A stretch of DNA of 64,000 nucleotides, from assembly GCA_963573385.1 (NCBI GenBank), contig CAUYLG010009113.1, positions 62,001-126,000 of the forward strand, read 5' to 3'. Below, one piece after another: positions 1-15,380 of this stretch. The number at the start of each line of letters is the position of its first letter. Position 1 is the stretch's first letter. Under the pieces are notes generated by a model, which worked only from the letters and a program-made list of their open reading frames with translations, was not told the origin of the DNA and ran no database searches. This DNA is from Cacajao melanocephalus (lineage: Eukaryota; Chordata; Mammalia; Primates; Pitheciidae). The position numbers were made by a program, and so were the translations under genes.

Positions 1-434
1 ATGGTGTAAGAAGAGTTATGGACAGAAAAAGGAAAGTGACATACAGAAAACAGAAGCGAGATGCAGAAACAGCTGGATTGGTTACAGCTCAGCGTTTGCC
101 TTATTTGAACATGCTTTGAACAGCTGGGCACCTTGGCCACAACTTGGTGACTGGCACAAGAGCAAGCTGCAGTCTATATAAAACTCCATTTAGGTTATAG
201 TTCACGATGTACAGAGAAACCTTTAGGCTGAACTTAAAATATGTAATGAGGCAGCTTTAGGCTAACCTTGATTTAAAAGTTCTAAATCTTCTCTGGGGTC
301 ACGTGTTTTCAAACTTGGATGCAGAAAGACATTAGGACAGGGGTTCTAAATATTTTCTGGGGTTATATGTGCCATATGAGAGTCTGATAAATGTTTTAGA
401 GATTTTCACTAGAAAAATAAACATACATGTAGTG

Positions 435-920
435 GACAGAAAAATGGGTCCCCAAAGATGTCCATGTCTTCATCCTGTCCCTCCTCTGCCACCTTACGTT
501 ATGTGACAAAAGGGACTGTGAAAATGTAATTAATGACCTTGAGGTAAGGAAATTATCTGAGTGAGCCCAATCTACTCACATGAATCCTTAAAATCAAAAA
601 ATGTTTCCCAGCCATGATCAGAGAGAGATGTGATTACAGAAGAATGATCAGAGAGAGGCAATGTTGGTGGCTTGAAAACGGAGGAAGGGACCGTGAGCCA
701 TGGAATGTGGGCAGCCTCTGGAAACTGGAAAAGGCATGGAAATGGACAGATCCTTCCCTACAACCTCTAGAAAGGAGAGCAACCCTGCCAACACCCTTTT
801 TTTTGGAGGAGGTGCAACCCAGTGAGACACATATTGGACTTCTATCCTACAGAACTATGGGATAATAAATGTGTTGTTTAAAGCCACAAGTTTGTGGTCA
901 GTTATTACAGTAGCAATAAT
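435..920 (+). mobile_element. MaLR (MLT1-like) solitary LTR
   Basis: A diverged LTR from about GGGTCCCCAAAGATGTCCAT to AATAAATGTGTTGTTTAAAG and CACAAGTTTGTGGTCAGTTA. The middle has TGGGCAGCCTCTGGAAACTG, all characteristic of MLT1-type LTRs. The small ORFs here are incidental. No internal retroviral genes. Confidence 0.7.
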
Positions 921-2804
921 AGAGCATATATACACAGATACTTGGGCAAAAACTTTCACAGACCTTCCTGAATCTCATCCTCAGAAATATATAAAATCTC
1001 CTTGTGCTGAAAAGAACTCAATATACAACATGAGAGCTCCGAGAGCTGTAGGTATGAAACTAGTTGGCATTCCCGGAAAGATCAATGCCCACCTCATGAC
1101 CTCAATCCACTCCAAAATCTCACTTCTACTAAGATAGATTTATTTTCTGAAGAATAACTACTCCTTTGAGCCTCACCCAAATGATGTGTGACCCCCAGGA
1201 GCAAGGCGACTCCTTGCTACAGAGAGATCTTTCTTCCTTTTCTTATAGTGTTCATTACGTTAACAGCATTGTCCCCCAACCCACTCTCCCAACAAAAGTG
1301 GCATTTTACACCTGCTGAGACTTAGCCTGGCTTATTCCTTCACTCTGAACCCGACCTAGGTCTGGAGTGTCCCATTACAGTATCATGTCTCTATCAAGAT
1401 CCTATTCAGCATGATATGCCCAAACCTGGCCAGATGCTAGCTTAAAACAGAAGAGGAATGTTATCAGGAATGTGAGCTACCTGATTCAAAGATGTTTTTA
1501 GCCTCAGATCTCATTTCACCAGTTCATCAAATTTCACAATCCCTGTAATATTTTGAGATGGATTTTTTTTAAGTTCCATTACAATGTCCCTTGGTGATGT
1601 CACCATGGTTCTGATAAATAACTGTAGTTTAAAGGTTACTTAACGAACGGTACTAGACATAACTGCCTTCACAGCACTCTTGATATGTAACTTAGCACCA
1701 GATCCCGCGATTGCTGACAGTGGTGCACAGAACAGTCGGGAATGTTGCTAGGTCAGAAAGTTCAATTCTGTGAAAGTGGGACATGAAAGATGAGAGATGG
1801 GGAGAAGAAAAAGACAACAAGGTATTTACGGTCCTATGAAGGTTTGCTAAGGAGCAGAGGAAGAGAGATACAAAATGGGACATACAATGGTTTTAAGATT
1901 ACTGAACATCAAGCATCTAAATGCTAATACCATTTTCCCCTATTGGCCTCTGTTAAATATCCACCCCTACAGGACCACCATATATTCTATATATAAGCAT
2001 TAATGACTTTGTTCTGGTTTTTATTTGTTTTGTTTGCTTTTATACTATTTTGAAATTTGCATGAGGATATAGTTGACTTCATTCTTGCTGAGAGAGAGAG
2101 TCATCAGGCTGGTGGGTCACTGACTAAATTGATTCTAGTAGCAAATAATAGCTTTCTTACAATAATACCTCAAACAGAAGGGAGAATGTCCGGATTAGTG
2201 GAGAAATTATAAGGCTGAATCCAATAGGTATTACCTGAGGTCAGGTAAGAGTAAACACATAAAAGAAGTCGGCTCGTGAAAACGGTTATAAAAGGTGCCC
2301 ATGAATCCACCTGGATAGTGAAGCACCCTACCTTTGAGGTCTCCTTCAACCCTCTGAAGAACTGTTATTCTAAATTTAGTATATTGGATATTTAAAAGTA
2401 CAACTGCATAGCACAGCCAATCTTCTCTGTAGTTGTTGATTTAGACTGTGCTGCCTTAGAAAAACAATTCTAAAGGTCAGGCTTAGAAGCACAGCCCTCC
2501 CTTTCCACTGAGTGAGGGCTATGATTACACTGTACACAAGATCCTACAAAGACAGCTGACACAACTAGTGATTGAATTCTTTCTTCTGTTTATTTCCAGA
2601 AGAGACTTTCCATAGACAGCTGCAATGCCAGGCTCCCCATCAGAACGTCATGCCAACCTTTCTGCAGGCTGCTTTCCACCCACATCCTTGCCCTGCATCC
2701 AGGGCTGTCTCCAGCAGGTCTAGCAGGCTAGAGAGGCCATCCCTGGGGCTATGGCAGGGCTAAGGTCACAGAAAGACACTTGGGTCAGCACAGAATCTGC
2801 ACCT

Positions 2805-2975
2805 GCCGTGCTGCAATCAGACATTTGTGGGTTCAAAGTCTGGCTCAGTCTTTTTCACTTGTGTAACGTCAGGCAAGCGCCTTAATATCTTTCAGACTAT
2901 GAGTACACAGCTTTATGAGAAAGTGGAGAAGGCTAAATGAGAGACTGTGTAAAAGTCAGCTGGTATGGTCCTACC
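2805..2975 (+). repeat. MIR fragment
   Basis: MIR core order: GGGTTCAAAGTCTGGCTC, CAGGCAAGCGCCTTAATATC, then GGCTAAATGAGAGACTGTG. Confidence 0.7.
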
Positions 2976-3214
2976 TGGTCAATACCAATTTATCACCATC
3001 ACAAAGGAAAATCGAATTCTCTCTAGCATAGAATAAAGAATACAAATGGATGAAATTGGCATTTCTTTCCAAGGGCAGGACCTGTCTCCATTTCCCCTGA
3101 GCCTTAAGGTAGACTACCTTCAAATGGAAGACAGAGAAAGTAGGTCATTTACCTTCCTCTTAAACTCACTCAGCGATTCTCCTTCTAGGCACCTTTAAGC
3201 AGTTTTTCTGACTA

Positions 3215-3487
<273 letters not shown>

Positions 3488-4919
3488 TCAACAGCAATCA
3501 GTTCCATATCGTTATTAAGCCAGAAGTGGGTCTCAGGGCAGGGAAGCAGAAATGCATAACACATTCTGCTGATTGTAATGTGGGAAGGGAGCCAATTCAG
3601 AGGTCCAAATTTTTAAAAGCTTCTATCAATCAGTTGCTGCAAGGTTACAGAATAAAGAAAAAAATAATAATAAATCTAATGTCCAAAAGATATGGCATAG
3701 CCTTACAATAAGAATTTTACAGACATTAAAAATGATGTCATAGAAGAATATTGAATGAATAGATACATCTGAAAAGATAATTCATAGAACAATATTTTAG
3801 TATAGGCTTGTTTATGCAAAAATAAACATATGTATGAATGTTCACACAGACACATACCCCCCCACACACAAATTGGAATAAGTTGAATCAAAATCTTAAC
3901 TGTGACTAACTCTGAGGTGTTATGTTTGTTTATTTTTGGAGCCCATATATATATTTTCTAAGTTTTATACAATAAACAAACATTATTTCCATAGTAAGAG
4001 AAAAATTTAAGTTAATCTGAAAACTAAAGAACAAATAATTTTTATAAATTCCAGATCCCAAGAGTCCTTGATACCTCTCCCTCATCCTGCCCCCCACAAC
4101 AACACACACACACTATTGCCATTGGCTACACTGCAGCTAAAGAAACCACAATGTGGGTTATCCATGATGCAATTGCTCATTAACTTAAAAAAAATCCAGA
4201 GTGCCAAACACTCTACAGAGTACCATAAACACACCAAAACTAAAACTAATCTGGATTCAGTACAAAGACATGCATACATACCAAAAGTGAAAGATTTATA
4301 TATATTCAACAGTTCCACTCTATCATCCTCAAGCTATGTCAAACCTCTAACTAAAAAATTTTCTTTAGAGTAAAATAACCCTTCTTTAACCTAGTAAAAG
4401 AGATGCTAAAACAAAAATCTGTGAAAATTCAGTAACTCCAGATGGGTACCATGATACAGGAAAATTATTCAAGTAATACAATGAATTTAGGTCTTCTGGT
4501 GTAATATATTATGGTCACAATGGAGACCCACTTCCTCTATTAGGGTTGTGGGTTGAAGTCATTACAGGTGTCAATGTGTCAGGTGTCTTAGGAATCATGT
4601 TTCCAGCACACTAGAACAACATGGTGAGGCTATTTGCCAAGAAGTCATCACAAGCCTCTAAAACAAAATCATATGAATGCCTTCATAGGAGAGGGGTAAA
4701 ACGGGTACAGCTGGGCAGAGCTATGGGAAAGGAAAGAATTAGCCCTATCAAGATCTTCTCTTTAATTCTTCAAAGCCTCCAGCTTCAGATAAGAAGACAC
4801 ACCACATGAAAAGTTTCCATTAGTATGCACTAGTTCCCTAGACTTAGTTGCTGGAGAAGAATTCTATAGCTACCCAAATATTGGTCAGATTCCCCCACAC
4901 AATGGTTTTCATGTGAGGC

Positions 4920-5070
4920 AGTGTTCTGCTTGCTACTTGTTCAGTGTATGACCTTGGCCAAATTATATAAATGATCCGGTCTCAGTTTACTTTTCTGTAA
5001 AATGAGGATAATACCATCAATTCCACAAGTGCCTGTCAACTAGAGGCATACAGCAGATACCAACTACTAC
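4920..5070 (+). repeat. MIR fragment
   Basis: TGTATGACCTTGGCCAAATT followed by CTCAGTTTACTTTTCTGTAA and AATGAGGATAATACCATCAA, the MIR core. Confidence 0.75.
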
Positions 5071-5959
5071 TGATAACAATATTGCTTTCATAAAAATTTT
5101 CTTAAAGCTCAATATTCTGAACCCAGTGCTCAGGTAATCCTTGGAGAATTAAACCAAATGAGTTCATCAAAAGAAAACCTATTTTTGTGGTGGAATGCTT
5201 GTTTCACATTTTTATACTAATAGCAATATTATTTTAAACATTATATTTAGAAGCCTCAATAGATGTAGGCCTTAAGAAATGACCCTTCTGAACTCTAAAA
5301 TGTTTAAACCAAAAATGTACATTTTATTAAAACTTTACCTTTTTAGGAAAGAGTAATGTTTGATTTTTGTTTCAAAGACAGTATTTTATCTAACTCTTTG
5401 AACCCCCAAGGAGTTGAGAAGGATGAGAGAGGCCAAACTCTGCTGGATTACCTTGGATCTAGGATGTATCTTAGAGATGAATAACAACAGCTTTAGAGAA
5501 AGTGCCTCCTTAATATGCTTAGATCAGAGATCTCAAAGGACTGCAAGAGAAGAACTCTTCTCTAGAATGGGAAGATAAGGAGTGTTTGGACACAGCTATC
5601 AAGTCCCTGATTCAAATGGGGAAAAGAGTGGCACTGTCACCTATGTTTCTTTTCCCCACCAAGAATTTCAAACCTCAAGATAGTAGGGAGAATTGAGGAA
5701 GACTAAGTAAGAAGTCTGATACAAATTATCCTAACGCTGATGAATGGAACAGGCTCTGACGTGATTGTCATGACAGGCTGCTCTTCCCAATGCCAAAAGT
5801 TACATTGTGCTTCAAAGTTCTGATCTCTAAGCCCCTCTCAGATCAGAAACCCAAGCACAGCCTTTCTTAGAAAATACTGAATTTATTCTTCCATCCAAAG
5901 ATCCTTATGATCTTGGAAAATATTTCGCTCATAAGAAAAGGAATAAAGATTTTTTAGTT

Positions 5960-6237
5960 TAGTTCCTTCAGTCCATTATCTCCTCACGGAATGACCACCT
6001 GTCGGTCAATAGCCCCAGCAAAGCTTACATGAGAATCAATGAGCCTTCAGATGCTTCTAATTTCTAGGCTTAAAGTCTTCTAGCTGATGTCCCACACAGC
6101 CTGAAGCAGACATAGGCCTCCCTACTGTGCCCTAAGTGAGTTTCTGACCCACAGAAACCATGAAAGGTAATATATGATTATTGCTATTTTAAGTTTTGTG
6201 GTTATTTGTTATGCAACAATAGATAACTAAAACACAT
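5960..6237 (+). mobile_element. MaLR (MLT1-like) LTR, 3' half
   Basis: Only the 3' portion is recognised: GACCCACAGAAACCATGAAA, TTATTGCTATTTTAAGTTTT and TTGTTATGCAACAATAGATA, ending ACTAAAACA. Confidence 0.65.
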
Positions 6238-8538
6238 TACCTTTCCTCTATTCTAAGATACCATCAATTATAAGCCATCATTGTTTGGATTACATAATAG
6301 TCTCTTAGGAAAAAAAATAATGTCACATTAAATGCATCCATCAATTTTAAGAAACATTCAAAACGAGAAAGGTGAAAGTCTGAACAGATGTGTGCATTGA
6401 CATTAAGGAACTACCCAGCATGCCCAGGAAAGCCTGACACGTGACAACCCAAGAAATCCCAACACAAGAACCTTACAGGGAATAGGGGAGGAAAACCCAA
6501 GCCTTAGTTGTCTCAACTTTAAAAAATAATTTCATGCTTTCTCCTAAAGAAAAAAGACAGAAGAAATGGGGATATCATCTATTGAATTAATAAAACAGTA
6601 GCTTTCAAAGGTCTTGTGCTGCCAGCTGCCATTTATTCATAAAGATATAAAGGAAAAAGTAGAAAATGAGAATAGTACTACTCAATCAAATTTATCTGCC
6701 TCTATAAGAGATTTATTTAGCCAGACGCATGAGAGGTCAAGGCTTACTTCCTTGGTAAGTCCGTTTCTCTGTTCCAGCTGGACTCCACCACCTGGTCAAA
6801 GTTAACTAAGGCTGCCAAAGAAAGTCCTTAGAGTAAATAACGTATTTGTAAAAGATTGAGAGTTAACATTTTGTTCCCATCCCACCCCCTGAAAAATAGA
6901 TGACAACATCAAGAAAGGAAATAAAGCACATTTGATCACCTTTGCCCATTTACACTTCATCACTGTTTAGAATCAGCCATAACATTCAGTTCAAAAGTTC
7001 TAGAACATTAAAGTAGGGTATGTATTCTAAAATAACAGATATATTTTTACCTAAAAACAATCACTACTATATACAAAGCATTTTGACATTTGAGAGGGTT
7101 ATAGAGAAGTAAATAAGACAGTCTTGCCCCCAAAGAACTTCAAAATCTACTTCTTTCATAGTCTAAATGGTAAGAGAGCAGATTCTAACTTTTTACTTCT
7201 ACGTTAATGTGTCTGTCAAATGGTCAGATCCAAGCTGACCAATGAGAATGAGGGAAAAAGCCAAGATCCTCTGCTCCATGCTTGGTCTTCCTGCCACCTG
7301 GCTAACTGCAGCCTGAATGGACACCTGGAAGAAAGGGCGTCACACATCTTTTCCTGTTCCCTGCCATTTTCCTCTTCCTCTACCCTCCACCTCACCCCCA
7401 GTATGTCCCAAGTCTGCCTCAGTGGGATGATTTGTTGGTTCTCTGCCAAATGCAGGGACCATCAAATTGACTACGTTCTGAGACCGTTCATAAGAAAGCT
7501 GTCCATGAAACAAACATCATTTAGGCTATTTATCTGATCCAGGTGCAGAGGCTACGACAGTATGCATGATAACAAAAGGAAAGCTATTAACTCAAGAGGC
7601 TCAAAACCCAAGCTTAGTTAAGGAAAAATTAGCTGTCCCTAAAACAGAATGGTGAAATACGATATTTTGTTCTTATTGGGATTTTAGTGAGTTCAACTGA
7701 CTCTTGTAGGACTTGGGATAATCTAGTTTTGATCAAACGGCATGGCCATTGCTTCAGGCCGTTCCAAGTTCTTCCATTCATACAAATCCATGGCCATAAA
7801 GAAAAAAACGAAAACAATTTTCCATTCTTATCCCAGTTCTTGCCCATCTGCTCTGTCTGAAAGTCAGAAAGGTACCTTTGGGCCTCTAGTATGTACACCC
7901 TCTAAATCTTCCTTCCAAGATGTGATCAATCAAAACATCAAATCTTCATCTTCTCATACTTTAGGTCTTCTCTGTGTCCATTCTCTCTCAAAATTGATAA
8001 AACTTTATTTTCTTCAACTGCTAGATTAAATTTTAAATTAAATAGTTCTATAGCTTAATAACTCTATTGTTAATAACAATGCTTTGCATTTACGAGAGCA
8101 AGTACTTCCCAAAAGCTCTAATTAAGACATGATTAATATATCTGACAGCATATAGTTTGGAAAATCTTATATTTTCAGTTCTTAAGGTGAACAAGAGAAA
8201 GTGTTGTAAATCTACCATATCCTACATCACCCAAATGTCTCTCTTTTCTTAACATTCACATATCTGTGAAAGTGACTTGATGTCCTTCTGAATAATTGGG
8301 GAATTTTAAAGGTGTTTATATCCTGATAAAAGAAACTATTGGACTATTACATTTATGTCATAACTGGGTTAAAGGGGGTCCTGTAAGAGCTGATTTAAAT
8401 TTCCTTTCAAAAATGTGTGTCTATTATTTAAAATTTTCTGGCCCTTTAAGAAATAGGGATCTAAGAGAACAGTTTCTTCAGACCTATTTTTAAAACTTAT
8501 TTCTGGCCATCTTACTCATTATTTCAACAAAGAAATAA

Positions 8539-9219
<681 letters not shown>

Positions 9220-9334
9220 CTAATTCTATTTTTTTTGAATCTGTGATATATATTACTAGGTTACTGCTTTGTTGTAAGAATTTCTAGTAGAAAATGGACA
9301 TTCAATTATGCTATCTATCATATATATTTTCTAA

Positions 9335-9485
9335 ATCTATTAATATTCACTGAGTGCTTGCTCTGTACCAGGTACTAAACTAGGCACCTTCTATGTAAAT
9401 TTTCTTATTTACTAGGAGGTAGGTTTTGGTCCCCTAGTTTCCTCAGTGAGAAAAATGAAGTGAAGAAAAGGCAGATGACTTACCC
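9335..9485 (-). repeat. MIR fragment
   Basis: Reverse MIR: ACTGAGTGCTTGCTCTGTAC, CAGGTACTAAACTAGGCACC, TTCCTCAGTGAGAAAAATGA and GACTTACCCAGGCC. Confidence 0.7.
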
Positions 9486-10609
9486 AGGCCAAAAAGATTG
9501 CCTTTTATACGTGAGGTGCCTTTCTGAAGACCTTGCAAAGTTTGACTGACTTTTACGTATTTTAAGACTATTCTTATGATAGCAGATACTGGGTATTTCC
9601 ATTCACCAGGTAATGTGAAAAGATTTCAATAAAATCAACACAGTTTATAATTCAATAGGCCCAAACAGCTTTGAAATTATGCAGTTCTTGATCGATTTGA
9701 GAGGAACTGCATTAATTCAAGTTGTTTGCCTTAAAAGTGATTTAATACTTTATATTCAATACTTAATTCAAAATTGTATAAAATGGACCAAACCAGATCA
9801 CATGACTGAGCTAGAGCACCAGTTCCTAACCCCAATATCCTAAACCCAAATCCAGAGTTCTTTCCATTATATGTTCTAACCACCCATATTTACTACAGAA
9901 CTGAGAAGTGTCCCATGCCAGTCTGTGTGAATACAGTCACAGTTAAAATGTAACAGCTGGGTGGGTGGCATTCAAGTGTAAAATCAATGGAGTACACAAA
10001 AGAGTAGAAAAGAATCGTGAGGCATGCGTGTTTTTCAGTAGTATTTGTTTTTTCTCCTCTCTAGCATGTGGGTTAAAGGACACAGGGACTCTGAAGTGAG
10101 GGAGATTCATAAAAACCTAGTCTTCTCTCTAATGGGTGTGAGACTGGGGGCAGGGAAGCAGGATTTACCAGCTGTGAGACGTAAGATAGCTGCCTTGAGT
10201 ATTCTGACAATCAACTACCCAAAATCTAGCTACTTATCTCTAGGAATCCTTGCATTTCTGCTCCTGCCCCACCGAGGAGTTAGGCCTTGAACAGGTCTCC
10301 AACTCTCCAATTACATCACCTTGCTGAGACTACAGAAGGCTCCAAACAGCATAAAGCCTGAAGGAAAGCAAAAGGCAAATAGTTTCTCAGCATGATCACA
10401 TTGCTTCACTCCCTCACAGCACTAGTATTGGTAATTACCATGGCCAAGCCCTGAAATACACTTACCCTGACCTTAGAACCAGCCTGATCCCTCACAGCTA
10501 ATGAGATGTCCTAGACTTGACCACTGTAACTCCTAGGATCCAGAAACTGGTCATCTTTGCAGCTTTATGGGATTCCTGGTTTTCTGATGACATTCATTCA
10601 TCACTCAAA

Positions 10610-11680
10610 TATTTGGTCCCTATCAGGGGAAATATTCTGTGCTCTTCCTAGTTCCTGCCCTCAGGGAGCTCACAGTCAACTTAGTAGTGGCAATGGTAGT
10701 GGGGGACCGAAGAGGTAGCAGGACACAAACTATAAACAGGCAATTGCAGTATAGTGTGATCAATGCTACAACAGGATAAAGACAAAGTGTGAGACGCTTT
10801 GAGAACATACAGGAATGGCACCAAGCCTAGCTCTTGGGAGAAGTATCACTGAAGTGGCCTAAAGGATAAATGAACATCAACTGGAAGAAACAGCATGATG
10901 GGGAGGCAGAACATATCAAGGCAAACATGTGTAAGTAAGAGTATGGAATGTTCAAGGAACTCCGGATGGGTGACTATGTTTAGAGTGAGAGTCAAAGGTA
11001 GGGATGGTGAACGAGGCAGGCGAGGCACAGGCAGAAGCCAGATCATGGGAAACCTGTACGTATGAAGACTTACCAGTCTTAAAGAGTTTGGGCTTTATTC
11101 CACTGGCAATGGCAAGCCACTGAATATTAGAAGTAAGGCATGTTTAGATTTGCACTGGAGGAAGATCATCTTGTGTGGATCAGCTTGTGAGGATTAGAAG
11201 GTGAAGAGGAGGAGTCAAAGAAGGAAGGATAGTTAGAAAATTAGAGCATCCCAAGCAAGAGATGACTGTCACTTGGATGACAGAGGTGGTAAGTAGTATG
11301 GAGAATAAGAAATTAGCTTAAAAAAAATTAAAGAGATGGAAAAAATAGGTCTGGAGATTGACAGAATGTGGTTGAATGAAAAAGAAGGACCGATGGTGAT
11401 GCCAAATCTCCAAGTGGGAAAATGGGGCAAATGCTATTGCTGCTCCCTAAGACGGACACAGGAAGAGAAACTCTGCTCAGGGAGAGTTGTGTGTGAGGGA
11501 CCAATGCAGCATAAGCAGGCAATGATAAACAGAGGGGCTGGATTCTTAGACACAGACCAGGGCTGGCAATATATATTTGAGGATGATCAGGAGGGTGACC
11601 AAAACCACAAGTCAGATAACACCATTCAGAGTAGGCAGAGAGGGAAGATGAAACTTGGGAGAAAACCCTGAGGAATGCCA
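10610..11680 (+). repeat. Ancient high-copy interspersed repeat, unclassified
   Basis: A run of motifs typical of one old mammalian repeat: CCCTCAGGGAGCTCACAGTC, AAACAGGCAATTGCAGTATA, GAAGCCAGATCATGGGAAAC, AGTTTGGGCTTTATTCCACT and AGGAAGATCATCTTGTGTGG. Heavily diverged. The open frames on both strands here are incidental. I could not name the family. Confidence 0.45.
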
Positions 11681-11794
11681 ATATTTATAGCACTAATGGT
11701 ATATTGTTAAATCAAAACTCAAGCTGCAAAATAATGTATATATAGTAAGAACCCACAGAGAGAGGTGGAGGGGTAGATCAATATGTTTGTATAT

Positions 11795-11796
<2 letters not shown>

Positions 11797-11828
<32 letters not shown>
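11797..11828 (+). repeat. (GT)n microsatellite
   Basis: About 16 uninterrupted GT units. Confidence 0.95.
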
Positions 11829-12567
11829 ATTATGACTCTGCACTTGTGGTTTTTTATGTATGGTATGTTAATTTATAAGTTACTTAATTGCTTGAATTGT
11901 TTAATGAGTGTGTGTTGCTTTTACAATTTAAAATAAGAATATTTAATTTTAAAACATTTAAGGTATAGACAGATGGAAATGATACTACAGAGAAGACCAA
12001 GAAGGAGAAATAGAAATAAAATGCAGAGCAAGTTATCATGAAATCTTCAAGAAGGAAGCTCATTGCCTGACCCATTTGTTTCATATTGCAATGAAATGCT
12101 AAAGAATTTTGACTCCATAAGGAAAACAGGGTAAGACAATAAAAGAAACATTAAATATTAGTAAAATACACTCAATAGTATGACTTCTGTCTTAAGATGT
12201 GATAAATAATGTTCTTTAAAATATGTGCCACTGTTCCTTATGTTCTACTTGTGTTAAACTTTAACAAAGGCATAAAATTTTCAAAAGCAATGAATCAATA
12301 ATCATGGTTAAATGGAACACCTGGAGCAGTGAGTCAGCACCTATAAATACGGTAACACAAGCTTAAGCCTTTCTACTAGAACTTAGTCCTATGCATAGAA
12401 CAGAGGTATGATAAGAAGGCCCCTTTGTCATGTCTGTCCCCACTCCTTAGTCATATGGCCTCTCAGGTCTACTACAGAAGCCAGTGAGTTATTTTGAGTT
12501 CAAAAGGTGATTATGGTTTTAAATATAGGAAATGCTAATTTGGGGGAGTTTTTTGTTGTTTTTCCCC

Positions 12568-12716
12568 TTTTTTTTTTTTTTTTTTGGTAAGAGACAAGGT
12601 CTTGCTATATTGCTCAGACTGGACTCTCCAACTTCTGGGTTCAAGTGATCCTCCCACCTTGGCCTCCAAAATAGCTGGGGCTACAGGCACATATTACCAT
12701 GCCAGGCTTTAATTTC
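12568..12716 (-). repeat. Partial, internally deleted Alu
   Basis: A T21-type tail followed by a diverged reverse Alu arm (GAGACAAGGTCTTGCTATAT ... AGCTGGGGCTACAGGCACA). About 50 bp of the arm is missing and it stops at the central linker, so it is one arm only. Confidence 0.8.
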
Positions 12717-12808
12717 TGTGATTTTAATATAAATTAAGTACATAGGGATATTTTAAATTATCTCCCTCTGAGCTGAAGTTTAAGATCCCTTAAGTACCCT
12801 TTACTTGC

Positions 12809-13111
<303 letters not shown>

Positions 13112-13145
13112 TTACCTTCCCAGGAAAAGCCCCTCTTTTATTTCA

Positions 13146-13169
13146 TTTTTTTTTTTTTTTTTTTTTTTG
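13146..13169 (-). repeat. Poly-T run
   Basis: Poly-T about 55 bp after the Alu at 12809-13090. It may be the tail of a very short retroinsertion. No body was recognised. Confidence 0.7.
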
Positions 13170-14305
13170 CTGGGAAGGCAAACAGCCTGTTGATATGGAA
13201 TCTCTACCATGTTATTTTCTGAAATTATTAAACTATATCTGTTATTCTTTGCTTTCAAATATCCCTCAATGTTTCATTTTGCAAGCTCTCTTGTTTGTTT
13301 TATTTAGCTTAGCAAGAATCAAATTATTCTTGAAGCAGTCATGAGAAAAATCCAAAATTACCATCACAAAGATTATTCCAGCTACTAAAGCTGCTACATT
13401 ATTGTCACAGCTTTCAATACTAGGCTCTCCTTATATTCTTGTATCAACAAGGGACATCTCTGCCTTCCTTTCTGCTGAACCAGTCATTGAGGAGTTTAGG
13501 GCAAGTCCAGCTGTTCTCACAAAATGTGGAACAGTTAACAAAGGAGGATCACGTCATTCCAACATTCCCCTTATAAAGACATTGTGGAAGCATCAGAGCT
13601 CTCCCATCTTATAATGAATGCATGGTTCTGTATTTTGTTTTTTTCTTTTGAGAAAGACAAGAGATGGCAAGGGAATGAGGAAGAAAAATATTATCTCAGA
13701 AACCAGAAATGTGACATGGATTTCACTTTCATGGAAATCAATTTAAGAAACTTTTAAAAACTGGGATAAAAATAAGGAGGAAATGGAATATTATGTACAG
13801 TCCTATCTCAAACTAAAAACAAATTAACAAAAATAATAAATCAAATCCTGACAACAAAATTATTCTAAGATATCTTAAGAGAATAGACATGTTGAAAATA
13901 GTGGTATCTTATGAATGCCTAGCATTCACTTGCATTTTCATGGTAATTTAAAGATGTCAAAACTTTCATGTTAGGTAAACAGTAATGCTCCAGTATACCC
14001 TCAGTAATACCCAAGGTGCTAGATTTGGGAAATGAGGTTCCACAAAGGTGCAAAATAATAAAAGGTCTCCAGCTACAATGTTAGCATAAAGCAGGACCAA
14101 CTCTACAGCGGCCAACTTTCATTTTATCAAAGGCTGCTCAAATAGCCTCTACGTCTAATATCCTAACTAACAGTCATTAGGGCTGTTTATCTCTAAATGT
14201 TTTATCAGACTCTTTAGCCACAAGTAGAATATATTCCCCGAGAAGTGATCCCTTTAGGAAGTATGCTTCCTTCTACGCAATCAGAGCAGACAATACATTC
14301 GGATT

Positions 14306-14352
14306 GTGCTCCCAAAGTGCTAGGATTACACACGTGAGCCACCATGCCAGCC
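14306..14352 (-). repeat. Alu 5' fragment
   Basis: Only about 47 bp of a reversed Alu 5' end remains (CCCAAAGTGCTAGGATTACA ... GAGCCACCATGCCAGCC). Confidence 0.8.
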
Positions 14353-15118
14353 AAGTCTACCCGCTTTCTATGGCCTGCATTGTGCCTCTTAACCTGGGGT
14401 CAAGTCCACTGGAGATAGGAATGGCAGGAATGCTCTGCAGGGGGTTGCAAGCCCACCAGATACACAATGACATGAAAGCTCCATGAAGGCCACTCTCACG
14501 TCCCATTCATTCTCCATAATCTCACATAGACATTATGTGATAAATATTTTTGAATGAGTTATTAGCTTAACTCATTAACGTGGCATAGTATCCTGGGATA
14601 ACAAATTTAAGTGATGATTTAGAGAGACATTGACCCTAAGATCACTGTTTTATTTTTTAAGAAAAAAGTAAATAATGCTGCTTACCAGCTTCTATACAAC
14701 ATTTATTATAAGGAGCATACTGACTTCAGTGATATTAAAGTGTTAGAAATATGTGAATCTTAGGATTGATGAAAAGAGGTCAATTCTGCAGCGTGCAATG
14801 TTCACACCATGCACTCAACAATGGGCACCACCACTATGACCACCGCTCACAACTCAGATCTCATTTCTTGCTGCATTCACTCCCACTCCTAGAGCTGACT
14901 TCTTGGCTTCTCATCTCAAACCAAAATTAGGGAGTGTACTTCTGACTGGTATCAGCCTAGTCGTGCCCATGTTCTAGCTGAAAGGGAGGCTGAAAAAGCA
15001 AATAGTGGCTTATTCAGTTTTTATAGTGAATAAAACATTCTTCTTTTCTCCCTCCAATGGGAAATTCTCCAAGCACAAGAACAGAGTTCAGATGCTTGGC
15101 AGCCAAAATAGAATGACA

Positions 15119-15380
15119 AATATCCCCTATAGGGAGATTTCAAAGAAACTCTCACCTATGGTAAAAGTTCATTCTCCTCAGCTGTTAGAACTTAGAAATA
15201 GAAAATGTTTGCAAAGCACCAGAATAAGAAAACTCATTAGGATGGAATCCAAGGCTCTTACAATCCAGCCCCTATAAACTTCCTGTCTAGCTTCCATCAC
15301 CCCATCCTTTCCACATCCTGCAATCCACAGATGACAAATTAGGTGGCAGCTCTTGAATTCCACTATCACTCACGTCTTCA
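15119..15380 (+). repeat. Copy A of a local duplication (L2-derived sequence)
   Basis: Shares long near-identical blocks with 17714-17960, including ATCCCCTATAGGGAGATTTC, AAACTTCCTGTCTAGCTTCC and GATGACAAATTAGGTGGCAG. The right part resembles L2, continuing to about 15,545. Differences are small substitutions and indels of a few to about 12 bp. Confidence 0.85.

Noticed and set aside
11328..11681. Overlapping ORFs of 111 and 117 residues on opposite strands
   Set aside because: They lie within an old interspersed repeat and show no protein similarity I can recognise.
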